Assembly (NCBI RefSeq): GCF_014698795.1 | Contig: NZ_JACJTR010000015.1 | Coordinates: forward strand, 114,555 to 178,554 | Direction: 5' to 3' | DNA: 64,000 bases | Source: Nostoc sp. FACHB-892 | GTDB lineage: Bacteria; Cyanobacteriota; Cyanobacteriia; Cyanobacteriales; Nostocaceae | Shown: positions 17,149-25,593 of the stretch, one piece after another | Layout: each line of letters opens with the position of its first letter | Position numbering within the stretch: the stretch's first letter is position 1 | Notes under the pieces: model-generated | What the model saw: only the letters and a program-made list of their open reading frames with translations | Told to the model about the DNA's origin: nothing | Databases searched by the model: none | Program-made: the position numbers and the translations under genes

Positions 17149-17185
17149 AGGCGATCGCACTCTATAGTTGAAGTGGCGATCGCCT
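17149..17185 (-). terminator. HIP1-containing hairpin, copy 2
   Basis: AGGCGATCGC (17149-17158) pairs with GCGATCGCCT (17176-17185) around a 17-base loop, 40 bp after the stop of the gene at 17226. Loop and flanks resemble the hairpin at 14823-14859. Confidence 0.5.
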
Positions 17186-17225
17186 ATCACGGGTGATTAA
17201 AGTCACGATTTGAATTGAATTAAAT

Positions 17226-17939
17226 CTAGTAGCGGGATTGTGGTACTAAATTCAAGTTAGAATTCAGTGTGAGCCTCAAATCCTGTGCGGGTCTGAGGAC
17301 AAAAGCATTTCCTTGTTTTTTCCGCAACAACACACTTGCTCCCGCACCCGCAGCCCCACCGAGAACAGGTTTTAAATCGTCAATTCTGCGGTTCCCAGTA
17401 ACTAGTGAACCTAAAAGACCAGCACCCGCACCAATAGCTGCATCAGTTAAAACCTGACCTGTGCTAGGCCCTTGTGAAACTCTTTGAGTTGTGGTGTATG
17501 TCCGAGAAGTTGCATTAATCGACTGACGCCGACCATTAGAAAATTCTAATTCTTGAGCTACAAACTGCACGCCTTTTCCTTGGTTATCATCTGTATCTCT
17601 TGAATAACTATTTAGGTCAACAGATTCTAGTCGTCCAATTACTTTAGTACCAGCAGGAATCAAGACATTTCTATTCCTGTCGATAATGTCATTCGCTATT
17701 CTTAGCGTTAAAGATTGACTTTCCCCAGGAGCAATAGTAATTGTCTCTTTCTCATAGGTAACAGGTAAAGCAACCCCAGAAGGAATGGTAACGTTTCCAT
17801 ATTGCCCAATTCTGTCTTGCCCAATTCTGTATTGTGCATTAGCAGGAGCTAAAGTTAATAGTGGGGCAGTGACGCTTGCGGTAACAGCTATTGCCATGAG
17901 CGCAGCAGTTCCAGATTTCCATTGATGTAAGCGTGTCAT
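17226..17939 (-). CDS. Secreted protein with VirB10/TrbI-like domain
   Basis: The 237 residues have a signal peptide (TAALMAIAVTASVTAPLLTLAPANAQ), close to that of the gene at 13282. The body is the same domain as that gene's C-terminus: NVTIPSGVALPVTYEKE, NVLIPAGTKVIGRL, VQFVAQELEFSNGR, SQGPSTGQVLTDAAIGAGAGLLGS and a closing QDLRLTLNSNL strand. It lacks SLH repeats. It is probably exported to the periplasm or wall; function unknown. It is the first gene of the mosaic trio on this strand, with AGGAC before the ATG. Confidence 0.78.
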   Translation of the reverse strand: MTRLHQWKSGTAALMAIAVTASVTAPLLTLAPANAQYRIGQDRIGQYGNVTIPSGVALPVTYEKETITIAPGESQSLTLRIANDIIDRNRNVLIPAGTKVIGRLESVDLNSYSRDTDDNQGKGVQFVAQELEFSNGRRQSINATSRTYTTTQRVSQGPSTGQVLTDAAIGAGAGLLGSLVTGNRRIDDLKPVLGGAAGAGASVLLRKKQGNAFVLRPAQDLRLTLNSNLNLVPQSRY

Positions 17940-18722
17940 AAGAGGGTTGTCCTTTGTGTATGTGATGTATGTAATGACGAGGGTTCACTGAGTTTGTTTC
18001 TGGCTGTTTTGGAACCTGTCTATAAGCGTATTCCGAGGATAAAAGTACTTATTATGATGGGAAGTTTATGCGATCGCAATCGCTCTTCAGAATTTGTATT
18101 TTGCTAATGTGCCTTATTAGAATCAGAGGCAAGACAATTATAGGACGCAAAATGAGTATCATTTTGTTCCCAAATGCTGTTTTATTACTTATGTCCACAT
18201 ATCTAAGCCATTGATATAGAGGCGAATGGGCTAACTGCGAACTCTTACTTCCATTTTAGATTGACTTGCTAGGACTTGGGAAATATTTTCACTTTCTTAA
18301 CAAATGATTTAGCTGTGGGACTGAAAGAGCAACTAAGCTGATGCGCGCCTAAATTGTATAAACATTCTTTACGGTGGTTAACTGTTAACTGTTGACGGTT
18401 AACGGTTATCAGTCATCAGTCATCGGTTATCAGTCCTATCAATTTTTGATGCGATCGCAGCAATTCTTGTGCTGGGTTACAATTTATTCAATTACCATCA
18501 AGAAAAATAAAATATGGAGGTTTATAGCAGTTCTTAATTGCGGAAAATAATACAACCAGTTGTGTGCAGGGTTTAACAGACTTGAGTAAACTGGCGTACT
18601 GTTTGTAGAGCTTCCCTCAGGTACGAGAACCGCTAAAAACCTCATATTGGAGCAGAAAAATTATCTAGTGTAATTACATCCTCAAGGGCAAACAGGAGCA
18701 GATGTTCTAACACCCAAAGCTC
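17940..18722. other. Long intergenic stretch with STRR repeats
   Basis: About 780 bp without a supportable gene. 18376-18438 holds GTTAACTGTTAAC- and CAGTCATCAGTCATCGGTTATCAGT-type repeats. The rest shows stops in all frames. Confidence 0.6.
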
Positions 18723-19463
18723 TTATGATTTCTTGTCCAGTAATTTTTTACGAGATATCAGGTATATCCCTACTAGGGATAGACCCGCCACTGTTGCAGG
18801 TTCGGGTATGGTTTTGGTTTTAATTTTGGCATAAATAGCTGTTGTAGTTGTGGCTGCTTCAAGAGCTTTAATATTTATCTGGCCAACATCTGGATTAAAG
18901 CCAGTTAGCTCAAGCGTGTATTCATTGCCTTCAAAGCTAAAACTGCTATTACTCAAGCTTGTGTCTATAATTACAAAGTCTGCATTCTCTTCAGGATCTG
19001 TTGCGTTATTAGGTGTATTTACTAGACGCAAGTTAAAGTCAAAAACTTGGCTGGCTCCAACGGGAGGGCTGAAGGATAGATTGAGATTTAGAGGTACAGA
19101 TTCAACGCTTGTACCTTCAGCTACCGTTCCATTAAAGTAAGTTAAATCACCTACTTTGAATGCAGAGTTGATCTCAGTTGAAAATGAATTTCCATTAAAG
19201 TTAAGTTGATTTGAGCCTGTTATCGTACACTCACTAGGGCCTGGTAGACACACATTAGGATCACCCCAAGTAAATGTGTTGCTTCCCACACCTGTGTATA
19301 TGGGATTGGTATCGGTGCTTCCTGGAATAGGTTCACCCCATGTACCACTAGAGATTCCAGAAAAAGTTAGAGCATATACTTGGTCAGAAAAACCAAGTGT
19401 TGTGGTCGCACCGACAAAAAAACTAGATATAGCAGTCGCAAAAACCAAACTTAATTTCATCAT
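18723..19463 (-). CDS. PEP-CTERM sorting domain protein
   Basis: The 246 residues begin with a signal peptide (SLVFATAISSFFVGATTTLGF) and end with TIPEPATVAGLSLVGIYLISRKK: the PEP motif, a hydrophobic helix and a basic tail. Such proteins are processed by exosortase and placed on the cell surface or in extracellular polymer. The middle is beta-rich, with Asn/Thr/Ser bias and one CLPGPSEC cysteine pair, like other choice-of-anchor PEP-CTERM proteins. No exosortase gene is in the window. Confidence 0.88.
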   Translation of the reverse strand: MMKLSLVFATAISSFFVGATTTLGFSDQVYALTFSGISSGTWGEPIPGSTDTNPIYTGVGSNTFTWGDPNVCLPGPSECTITGSNQLNFNGNSFSTEINSAFKVGDLTYFNGTVAEGTSVESVPLNLNLSFSPPVGASQVFDFNLRLVNTPNNATDPEENADFVIIDTSLSNSSFSFEGNEYTLELTGFNPDVGQINIKALEAATTTTAIYAKIKTKTIPEPATVAGLSLVGIYLISRKKLLDKKS

Positions 19464-19853
19464 TTAAGTATCCAAATCTCAATACTGGAGCTTTTTTCAA
19501 TTATGTCTCTGGTCTAACTTAGTAAATTTACTTAAATATGCCAATGCTTTATTGTATTCTTTATACATCTTTAGTATTTTTCATAAAATATTATTGAAAA
19601 CTTTACATATTAAGCTAAGTTTATGTAATAGTAAAATATTTTACTAATTTATTATTAGTAAAAGAATAATTGCAATCGTTACCTTACTTGGTTCCCTGAT
19701 TAATTGTCAAGCCAATATAAAGTTCCTCTTTTTGAGCGACAAAGGCTCATGATACAGAGCAACTAATAATACTTTTGACTTCCGCCTTGCGCTACTAGCG
19801 TCAATTGAGAAGTCCTTAATCAGGTTCATCCTCAAGGGTTCTCGGTATATGTT
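19464..19853. other. AT-rich intergenic stretch
   Basis: About 390 bp, very AT-rich in 19500-19680, with no gene. It should hold the promoter of the PEP-CTERM gene, but no clear site can be named. Confidence 0.5.
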
Positions 19854-22067
19854 TTATAACTTTGACAAAATCTCTGGCAACAACTGACTAGGAACTTTAG
19901 ATAAAGCCAGATTTTGTCCCTGTATGCCTAACTCATTATGAAAAGCACGAATAGTTTTTACCACATAAGTAAAGGTTGTTTGATAAGCCTCTGGTTGTTT
20001 GCTCAATCCGTTTAAGGCTTGCAAATGGTTGTCTAAAGATGTTTCTAGGTGTTGAGAACGTGTTGCTTTGTCACCATTAAACGACTTATCTATTACTAGC
20101 TGATAATGTGCCAGTCCCAGGTTATTATAAGAGGCTAGCAAATCAAAACTTAAAGGAGTACCGCTAAGTGAACGAGCCAAATCTATGGCCTCTTCGTAAG
20201 CGCTGATACATAGTTGCAGATACTTTTGCCGTGCCTCTTTAGTTGTCTGAGATAGGTTTGCTAGATGCCAGTAAGCAGTACCTAGATTATTTTGTGTAGC
20301 AGCGCAGGCGCTGGGAACATTAGCTGGAGTGCGATACTTGAGAGCTTCGCTATATACATCTATAGCTAGCTGAAGATTTTGGGCAGGTTGCTCGTATTGT
20401 GCCAGATTCCAACAGGCAGTACCGATGTTGTTTTGAATCATGCCATACTTAAGCGGTTCCTGTTCGGGGTTGTAGTATACAAGTGCTTGGTTGTAAGCTG
20501 CGATCGCTTTCTTTAAATGCACAATCGGTTGGTTGTATTGCCCTAGATGCCAGTAAGCAGTACCCAAATTATTTTGGCAAGCCGCATACTTTGATGAGTC
20601 CATGTCGGCTGTACGGTAGCTAAGTGCTTCATTGTAAGCTAAAACTGCTTGCTGCCAGTTTTCAGATGGGTCAGAAAAACGAGCTAAATCACCATAAGCC
20701 GTCCCCAAATTATTTTGCACACGAGCGTAAGTTTCCCGATGCGTCTGGGGTGAAATCATCTTTAACGCCAACTGATAAAATTCTATTGCCTGCTCTATAT
20801 AAGTTTTTCCTTCCTCAGAATTGGGTGGTGTACGGTACAGCATCCAGTAGAGTGTACCCAAATCATTCAAGATATCTGGGAGTTGTGGTGAGTTTTCGTC
20901 ATAGCTAATTGCCTCCTGATAGGCAATAATTGCCACCATCAGATTTTCTAGGGTTGAATCTCCTTGCTCAATGCGAAGGCGGTATAAGGTACCCAAGCGA
21001 TGATAAGCTTCTGCCAGTACCTCTACTGGAACTTGTTTTTCGTGTAATTCTTCAATCTCCAGCAAAATCTGCTGCGGTTGCAAGTAATCCTCTGTATCTT
21101 GAGCAATATTTGTATTTATTGTTGCTATTACTAGCTCCGTTAACTCGCTACTAATATAAGACAAAGACGACAGCGATTGAGAATTAGTCTCACTACCAGA
21201 CCGATTAGGAGATTCCTGCTGTTGTGGCGTAGCCTTCAATAAATCCCCTATTAGCGGCGAAGTTTCCTCAATTTTGTGTACACCATTACCTTGTGTTTCT
21301 GCCAGAAAATCAGAATTATTCTTAAACTTGAACTCGGTGTCTGCGGTTCTAAGTTCTCCTGGGACAACTGATTCATTTAGAATCGACTGCTCAATATTAC
21401 CTAAATCCAAGCTTCCAGAACGTGAAAAACGTTCTGGATAGCCCGAATTTTGAGTTGCTGGTGTGGGTTCACCGGCAAACATAAATACACCAGTCCGACA
21501 ACGCCAAAACTGTGGCGCTGATTGCTTGATAGCAGATAACCAAGGACGCGGTATCCACAACAGCAAGTTAGATTCTAGGAATCGGCTAGATTCTTGTATA
21601 GAGAAATATTGTTCGCTCAAGCGGAGATGGTGCAAAAATAACCGTTGTGTAGCGACTGGTTGCTTGGTGAGATGCTCCACGCCGACAATCTGAAATGCTG
21701 GTACTGGAAAAGGTCTTCCTGGGGTATCTTTTGATGCCCCAACAATTGGCGGTGGATAATTTGCCAACCATTGATTTATTTGAACTATGGGATTGGGATC
21801 GTTTAAATTTAAACGCAATGTAACTAATCGCGGATAGGCTGGAGTGCTATTTTCCTGAGCATTTGATGGCTGAGATAGCACTTGTCCAATAGGATAAGCC
21901 AATGTTGAATGCAAACGACCCGCTACTTGATTTCTCAAATATAAATCATCACATACCGCCAAAAAAAGTTGTCGTCGTAACCCAAGGCTGAGGGCAAGTT
22001 TCAAGCGGTTGTATACTTGCCGATTCCAAGCAGAATTATCATTGTGTGCAGTATCATTCACGCTCAT
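19854..22067 (-). CDS. Large TPR-repeat protein
   Basis: The product has 737 residues. Residues 15-225 form an N-terminal region (NRLKLALSLGLRRQLFLAVCDD, LRLNLNDPNPIVQINQWL) resembling a degenerate ATPase-like module of cyanobacterial TPR proteins. A Ser/Gln-rich linker covers about 230-310. From residue 340 there are at least six tetratricopeptide units of about 45-50 residues with the repeated core NNLGTAYWHL (also NDLGTLYWML and NNIGTACWNL). No signal peptide. TPR arrays mediate protein contacts; the partner is unknown. It is transcribed alone. Confidence 0.8.
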   Translation of the reverse strand: MSVNDTAHNDNSAWNRQVYNRLKLALSLGLRRQLFLAVCDDLYLRNQVAGRLHSTLAYPIGQVLSQPSNAQENSTPAYPRLVTLRLNLNDPNPIVQINQWLANYPPPIVGASKDTPGRPFPVPAFQIVGVEHLTKQPVATQRLFLHHLRLSEQYFSIQESSRFLESNLLLWIPRPWLSAIKQSAPQFWRCRTGVFMFAGEPTPATQNSGYPERFSRSGSLDLGNIEQSILNESVVPGELRTADTEFKFKNNSDFLAETQGNGVHKIEETSPLIGDLLKATPQQQESPNRSGSETNSQSLSSLSYISSELTELVIATINTNIAQDTEDYLQPQQILLEIEELHEKQVPVEVLAEAYHRLGTLYRLRIEQGDSTLENLMVAIIAYQEAISYDENSPQLPDILNDLGTLYWMLYRTPPNSEEGKTYIEQAIEFYQLALKMISPQTHRETYARVQNNLGTAYGDLARFSDPSENWQQAVLAYNEALSYRTADMDSSKYAACQNNLGTAYWHLGQYNQPIVHLKKAIAAYNQALVYYNPEQEPLKYGMIQNNIGTACWNLAQYEQPAQNLQLAIDVYSEALKYRTPANVPSACAATQNNLGTAYWHLANLSQTTKEARQKYLQLCISAYEEAIDLARSLSGTPLSFDLLASYNNLGLAHYQLVIDKSFNGDKATRSQHLETSLDNHLQALNGLSKQPEAYQTTFTYVVKTIRAFHNELGIQGQNLALSKVPSQLLPEILSKL

Positions 22068-22330
22068 GGCGGCTAAAGAGCGAAAATACAGTACATTTCA
22101 CTTTTCTCGGCGTATTCAAGTGGGCTAAACTCATAATAGAAATAATTTTTAAACTAACGCTCTGCTGCTCAGGATAAACCGAGCTTTTCAGGTTTAGAAA
22201 AATAAGACAGTATATAATTATACTCTAATTAATAATTCAATTTTAACAAAAAATAAAAAACCAGGCCCCTTTTAAAATCGGAACCTGAAAAACTATAAAG
22301 AAAATGAAATTTTATTAAAATGTTTTGCGA

Positions 22331-22510
22331 TCAACTGCTTTGAGAAACAAAGAAAGCGACTGAAATCAACCCGCCAACCAAAACTGTAGCAGCGATTCCT
22401 AGAAAGAGATAAGTTCGCTTTTGCCCTTCTGTGGGAGGTTCTGCTTGATAAATCTTTGGTTCGCGGGCAAAATTATTCAGAAGACCGCCTTCTTCGTTTG
22501 TATAGGGCAT
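22331..22510 (-). CDS. psb34: Psb34-like small photosystem II assembly protein
   Basis: A 59-residue protein is encoded from the ATG at 22508-22510 (AAGGAA 8 bases upstream) to a TGA at 22331-22333. It begins MPYTNEEGGLLNNFAREPKI, then YQAEPPTEGQKR and one membrane helix (YLFLGIAATVLVGGLISVAFFV). The wording matches the cyanobacterial Ssl1498/Psb34 family, a single-helix protein that binds CP47 during late PSII assembly in the thylakoid membrane. It sits alone between thiO-thiG and the TPR gene. Confidence 0.82.
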   Translation of the reverse strand: MPYTNEEGGLLNNFAREPKIYQAEPPTEGQKRTYLFLGIAATVLVGGLISVAFFVSQSS

Positions 22511-22599
22511 GAATTGATTCCTTTATCTTGATTGTTCATTTAATGTTACATAAATGCTAGATCCGCTCTTAAACTGCTAGACAAATCGTTACATTATTG

Positions 22600-22680
22600 G
22601 GGATTGGGGATTGGGGATTGGTTATTCCTTTTGTCTCTTTTGTCTTGCTTGCCCGTATATTCCCCATACCCCATTCCCCA
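22600..22680. repeat. Heptamer repeat (GGGGATT units) and CCCCAT tract
   Basis: Three GGGGATT units near 22600-22620 are followed by a CCCATACCCCATTCCCCATG tract close to the thiO-thiG stop. STRR-type sequence. Confidence 0.85.
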
Positions 22681-22684
22681 TGCC

Positions 22685-24682
22685 CTAACTAGTAATCGTC
22701 CCAGTTAGAGGAGAACTAGGACTAGCGTAGTCTTTGATAGGCATCCTGCCAGCAAGATATGCCAAACGACCGGCAACTGTTGCTAAATTCATGGCACGAG
22801 CCATTGCTGCTGGATTTGGAGAAAGAGCGATCGCACTATTAATCAACAAAACATCTGCTCCCAATTCCATTGCCTGAGCAGCTTCTGAGGGTGAACCAAT
22901 ACCAGCATCCACCACCACTGGCACATTCGCATTTTCGATGATGATTTGGATGTTGGCGGTTGTTTTTAGCCCTTGTCCAGAACCAATCGGCGATGCCAAA
23001 GGCATTACCGTAGCACAGCCTACTTCTTCTAAACGCTTGGCTAACATGGGGTCAGCGTTAATATAGGGCAATACAGCAAAACCTTCTTTAACTAGTTGTT
23101 CTGCGGCTTGCAGCGTCCCAATCGGATCTGGGAGCAAATACTTAAGGTCAGGTATTACTTCTAACTTGACAAAGTTATTATCTTCCTGCCCTAACAATTT
23201 CGCCATTTCTCGCCCCAAACGCGCCACCCGAATCGCCTCTTCAGCAGTTTGGCAACCTGCGGTATTGGGCAACATCCAGATTTTTGTCCAATCTAAAGCT
23301 TCAGCTAAACCTTCATGTCCGGGGGCCTTGGTTTGTACCCGTCGGACTGCTACGGTGACAATCTGGCAATCACTGGCGACGACGCTTTGCTGCATTTCTT
23401 CGATGCTGCGATACTTGCCAGTTCCAGTCATCAAGCGGGATTGAAAGGTTTTGCCAGCAATAATTAGTGGTGAATCTTGAATGGCGAGTGGTGACTGCTG
23501 AGGCGATATGGCAAGATGATGCCCGTTGGAGAAATTGGCAGAGTGAGTCAGCATTGGGGTAGAGGTAGATGGTCTGGACTGGAAGCGCGAATAGTGAAAA
23601 TCAGCAAGTAGGGGGTCAGACTTTTGTTCCAAGATCAAATCAGCAATCAATGAAGCTGTTACGGGTGCAAGTAGAATCCCGTTACGGTAATGACCTGTAG
23701 CAAGGGTTAAATTTGGACAGTGGCTAGTGCCAAGGATGGGCAGCTCATCAGGGGTGGCTGGGCGAAATCCCCACCAGAATTCTTGGATGGGATAATGTTT
23801 TAGCTGGGGATACAACCGGATGGCAGCTTGTAATAGTTTTTGAATGCCTTCTGGGGTGTTGTTAGGGGTAAAGCCAACATCTTCGCTGGTTGCGCCAAGA
23901 ACAAGGCGATCGCGTCTTGGTACGATGTAAATATCCTGCCCAAACAAAACCCGCTTCAAGGGCAATTCCGGCGCAAATTCTGGTATCCGCACACTCAGCA
24001 TTTGTCCTTTTCTAGGACGCACGGGTATTGGTAACAACTCATTTGACCAAGCACCTGAAGCTAAAACATAGTGCGCGGCGCGAATCATTCCAGCATTGGT
24101 TTGCAAACCAACCACTTTTCCTTGCTGCTGTAAAAATGCTTCTACTGTAATGCCGTCTTTGAGTTCAACACCAACAGACTCAGCAACTGTCCACAATACG
24201 TGAGCTAGAGCTTTATTATCAACTAGTGCGTCTTCAGGATACCACCAGCCACCAACGACCTCTGCTCCCAATCCTGACTGATATTGATGAATTGCCTCTT
24301 CGTTTAACCAGTAAGCCGGGGATGAGGAGGATGAGGAAGAATTTACTTCCCTATCTCCCCCTGTTCCCCTTGCCCCCTGCCCTGCCTCTTCAAAGACGGG
24401 TGCAAGGATACCGCAGGGCCGGTAGCCAGTATTTAACCCAGTTAATTCTTCTAGTTTGCGCGTCCAGTCGGGATATAAAGCACGCGATCGCCAACATAAG
24501 GAACGCATTGCCCCATTAGTGATGTTTTCCGCATCTGGTGCCAACATCCCAGCAGCGGCATGGGTAGCGGCAGCCTGAAAGTCACGACAAAACACGGTGA
24601 CACTTGTCCCGCGCAGTTTTAGTTCAATGGCGATCGCTAAACCAATAACGCCGCCACCAATAATTACAATCTCACTAGTCAT
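22685..24682 (-). CDS. thiO/thiG: Fused glycine oxidase (ThiO) and thiazole synthase (ThiG)
   Basis: The 665-residue product joins two thiamine enzymes. Residues 1-370 are ThiO: FAD fold IVIIGGGVIGLAIAIEL, HAAAGMLAP, LVLGATSEDVGF and GHYRNGILLAP. It oxidises glycine to the imine used by thiazole synthase. Residues 400-660 are ThiG: SRLMTGTGKYRS, the Schiff-base Lys in VKLEVIPD, PLASPIGSGQGL, VVVDAGIGSPSEAAQAMELGAD. ThiG uses DXP, the imine and ThiS-thiocarboxylate. The fusion is known in cyanobacteria. Residues about 98-122 are an odd Gly/Ser-rich insert coded by repeat-like DNA. thiS and thiE are 32 kb away. Confidence 0.95.
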   Translation of the reverse strand: MTSEIVIIGGGVIGLAIAIELKLRGTSVTVFCRDFQAAATHAAAGMLAPDAENITNGAMRSLCWRSRALYPDWTRKLEELTGLNTGYRPCGILAPVFEEAGQGARGTGGDREVNSSSSSSSPAYWLNEEAIHQYQSGLGAEVVGGWWYPEDALVDNKALAHVLWTVAESVGVELKDGITVEAFLQQQGKVVGLQTNAGMIRAAHYVLASGAWSNELLPIPVRPRKGQMLSVRIPEFAPELPLKRVLFGQDIYIVPRRDRLVLGATSEDVGFTPNNTPEGIQKLLQAAIRLYPQLKHYPIQEFWWGFRPATPDELPILGTSHCPNLTLATGHYRNGILLAPVTASLIADLILEQKSDPLLADFHYSRFQSRPSTSTPMLTHSANFSNGHHLAISPQQSPLAIQDSPLIIAGKTFQSRLMTGTGKYRSIEEMQQSVVASDCQIVTVAVRRVQTKAPGHEGLAEALDWTKIWMLPNTAGCQTAEEAIRVARLGREMAKLLGQEDNNFVKLEVIPDLKYLLPDPIGTLQAAEQLVKEGFAVLPYINADPMLAKRLEEVGCATVMPLASPIGSGQGLKTTANIQIIIENANVPVVVDAGIGSPSEAAQAMELGADVLLINSAIALSPNPAAMARAMNLATVAGRLAYLAGRMPIKDYASPSSPLTGTITS
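24317..24388. repeat. Repeat-like insert translated within ThiO
   Basis: A tract of CCCTGT/CCCCTTG/CCCCCTG and GAGGATGAG units, similar to intergenic STRR DNA, is read in frame as a Gly- and Ser-rich segment with seven consecutive Ser. Confidence 0.75.
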
Positions 24683-24765
24683 TAGTCATTTATTATTAGC
24701 TATTTATCATTAGTACATAACTAATAACTCATAACTAAAACTCATAACTTATAACTTGTAATTAA
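24683..24765. repeat. AGTCATT/ACTCATA repeat tract
   Basis: AGTCATT units pass into ATAACTCATAACTAAAACTC-type units upstream of thiO-thiG. STRR-type sequence. Confidence 0.85.
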
Positions 24766-24779
24766 ACATGGATGTATCA

Positions 24780-25163
24780 TTACCACAAAGCACGAATAGG
24801 TTCGTTGCCTTGATTTACATCAGTGGATGGTGTATCAGTTTGTGAAGTATCTGTATTAACGTCTGTTGTACTGTCAGTATTCTGGGCAACGCTACTCCTG
24901 TTGTCAGGTCTTGGGGCTACAATAGTGCGTCTAGGTTGGTTTGTTTCACTTGTTTCATTTCCTTCAGTTCCTTCAGTTGCAGCTCCATCATTCCTGCTGC
25001 CAGCACCGCTATTAACATTGATATTAGCTGGCAGGACTTCTGATTTCCTGTCACTGGGATTGTTAGCAGTTTGTACGCCCATAGGAAAGTTGATGCCTAG
25101 TAATGTACCAAGCAGAATGGCTAAACCTCCAGCCATTAAAATTAAGGGTGTCCATCTACCCAT
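24780..25163 (-). CDS. Single-helix membrane protein with Ser/Thr/Asn-rich tail
   Basis: The 127 residues start with one membrane helix (PLILMAGGLAILLGTLLGI) and continue as a low-complexity, probably disordered tail rich in Asn, Thr, Asp and Gln. AAGGAG lies 8 bases before the ATG. It follows the ferredoxin gene by 16 bp on the same strand, so the two are likely cotranscribed. I do not recognise a family; its role could be to hold something near the membrane, but nothing shows that. Confidence 0.55.
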   Translation of the reverse strand: MGRWTPLILMAGGLAILLGTLLGINFPMGVQTANNPSDRKSEVLPANINVNSGAGSRNDGAATEGTEGNETSETNQPRRTIVAPRPDNRSSVAQNTDSTTDVNTDTSQTDTPSTDVNQGNEPIRALW

Positions 25164-25179
25164 CTTGTCTTACTCCTTT

Positions 25180-25518
25180 TTAACCTTTTGGTGTCCACAC
25201 TATTCGAGAACCTTGTCCCCAAAATCCATCAAACTTTGTCACTTTCACGTCGCCTAAAACCTGAGTTTGACAGGCTAAACGCAAGTCTGTTGTAGGAGAA
25301 TGGGGAGGAAGCGAACGCCGTGCTCGATCACGCCAATTCGCTGCTGATACTTCACCCTCTACCTTAACCGCGCAGGTTCCACAACTGCCAATGCCCCGAC
25401 AGTTTATTACCTTAGCACCGTCATTGTAGAGGTCAATACCATTTTGCAGCAAAATTGTTCGGAGATTGCTTTTACTTACGCACTCAATTGTTTTACCTTG
25501 AGCTAGTATCTTAGGCAT
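25180..25518 (-). CDS. 2Fe-2S ferredoxin (plant-type fold)
   Basis: I place the start at the ATG at 25518 (MPKILAQGKTIECVS), giving 112 residues. The cluster ligands appear as CRGIGSCGTC plus the distal Cys in LRLACQTQV, the C-X5-C-X2-C...C spacing of plant-type ferredoxins. The body around them (NLRTILLQNGIDLYNDGAKVIN) is like the cyanobacterial FdxH/FdxE-relative group rather than PetF. It is a soluble electron carrier with unknown partner. It is divergent from cimA with only 75 bp between the start codons and precedes the membrane protein at 24780. Confidence 0.87.
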   Translation of the reverse strand: MPKILAQGKTIECVSKSNLRTILLQNGIDLYNDGAKVINCRGIGSCGTCAVKVEGEVSAANWRDRARRSLPPHSPTTDLRLACQTQVLGDVKVTKFDGFWGQGSRIVWTPKG

Positions 25519-25593
25519 TTTTAAATTGTCAAACTGGCGTTTTGTTGTATATTGACACATTGCCTCGAAAGTTGTCTCGTCGGTCCCAGTTTT

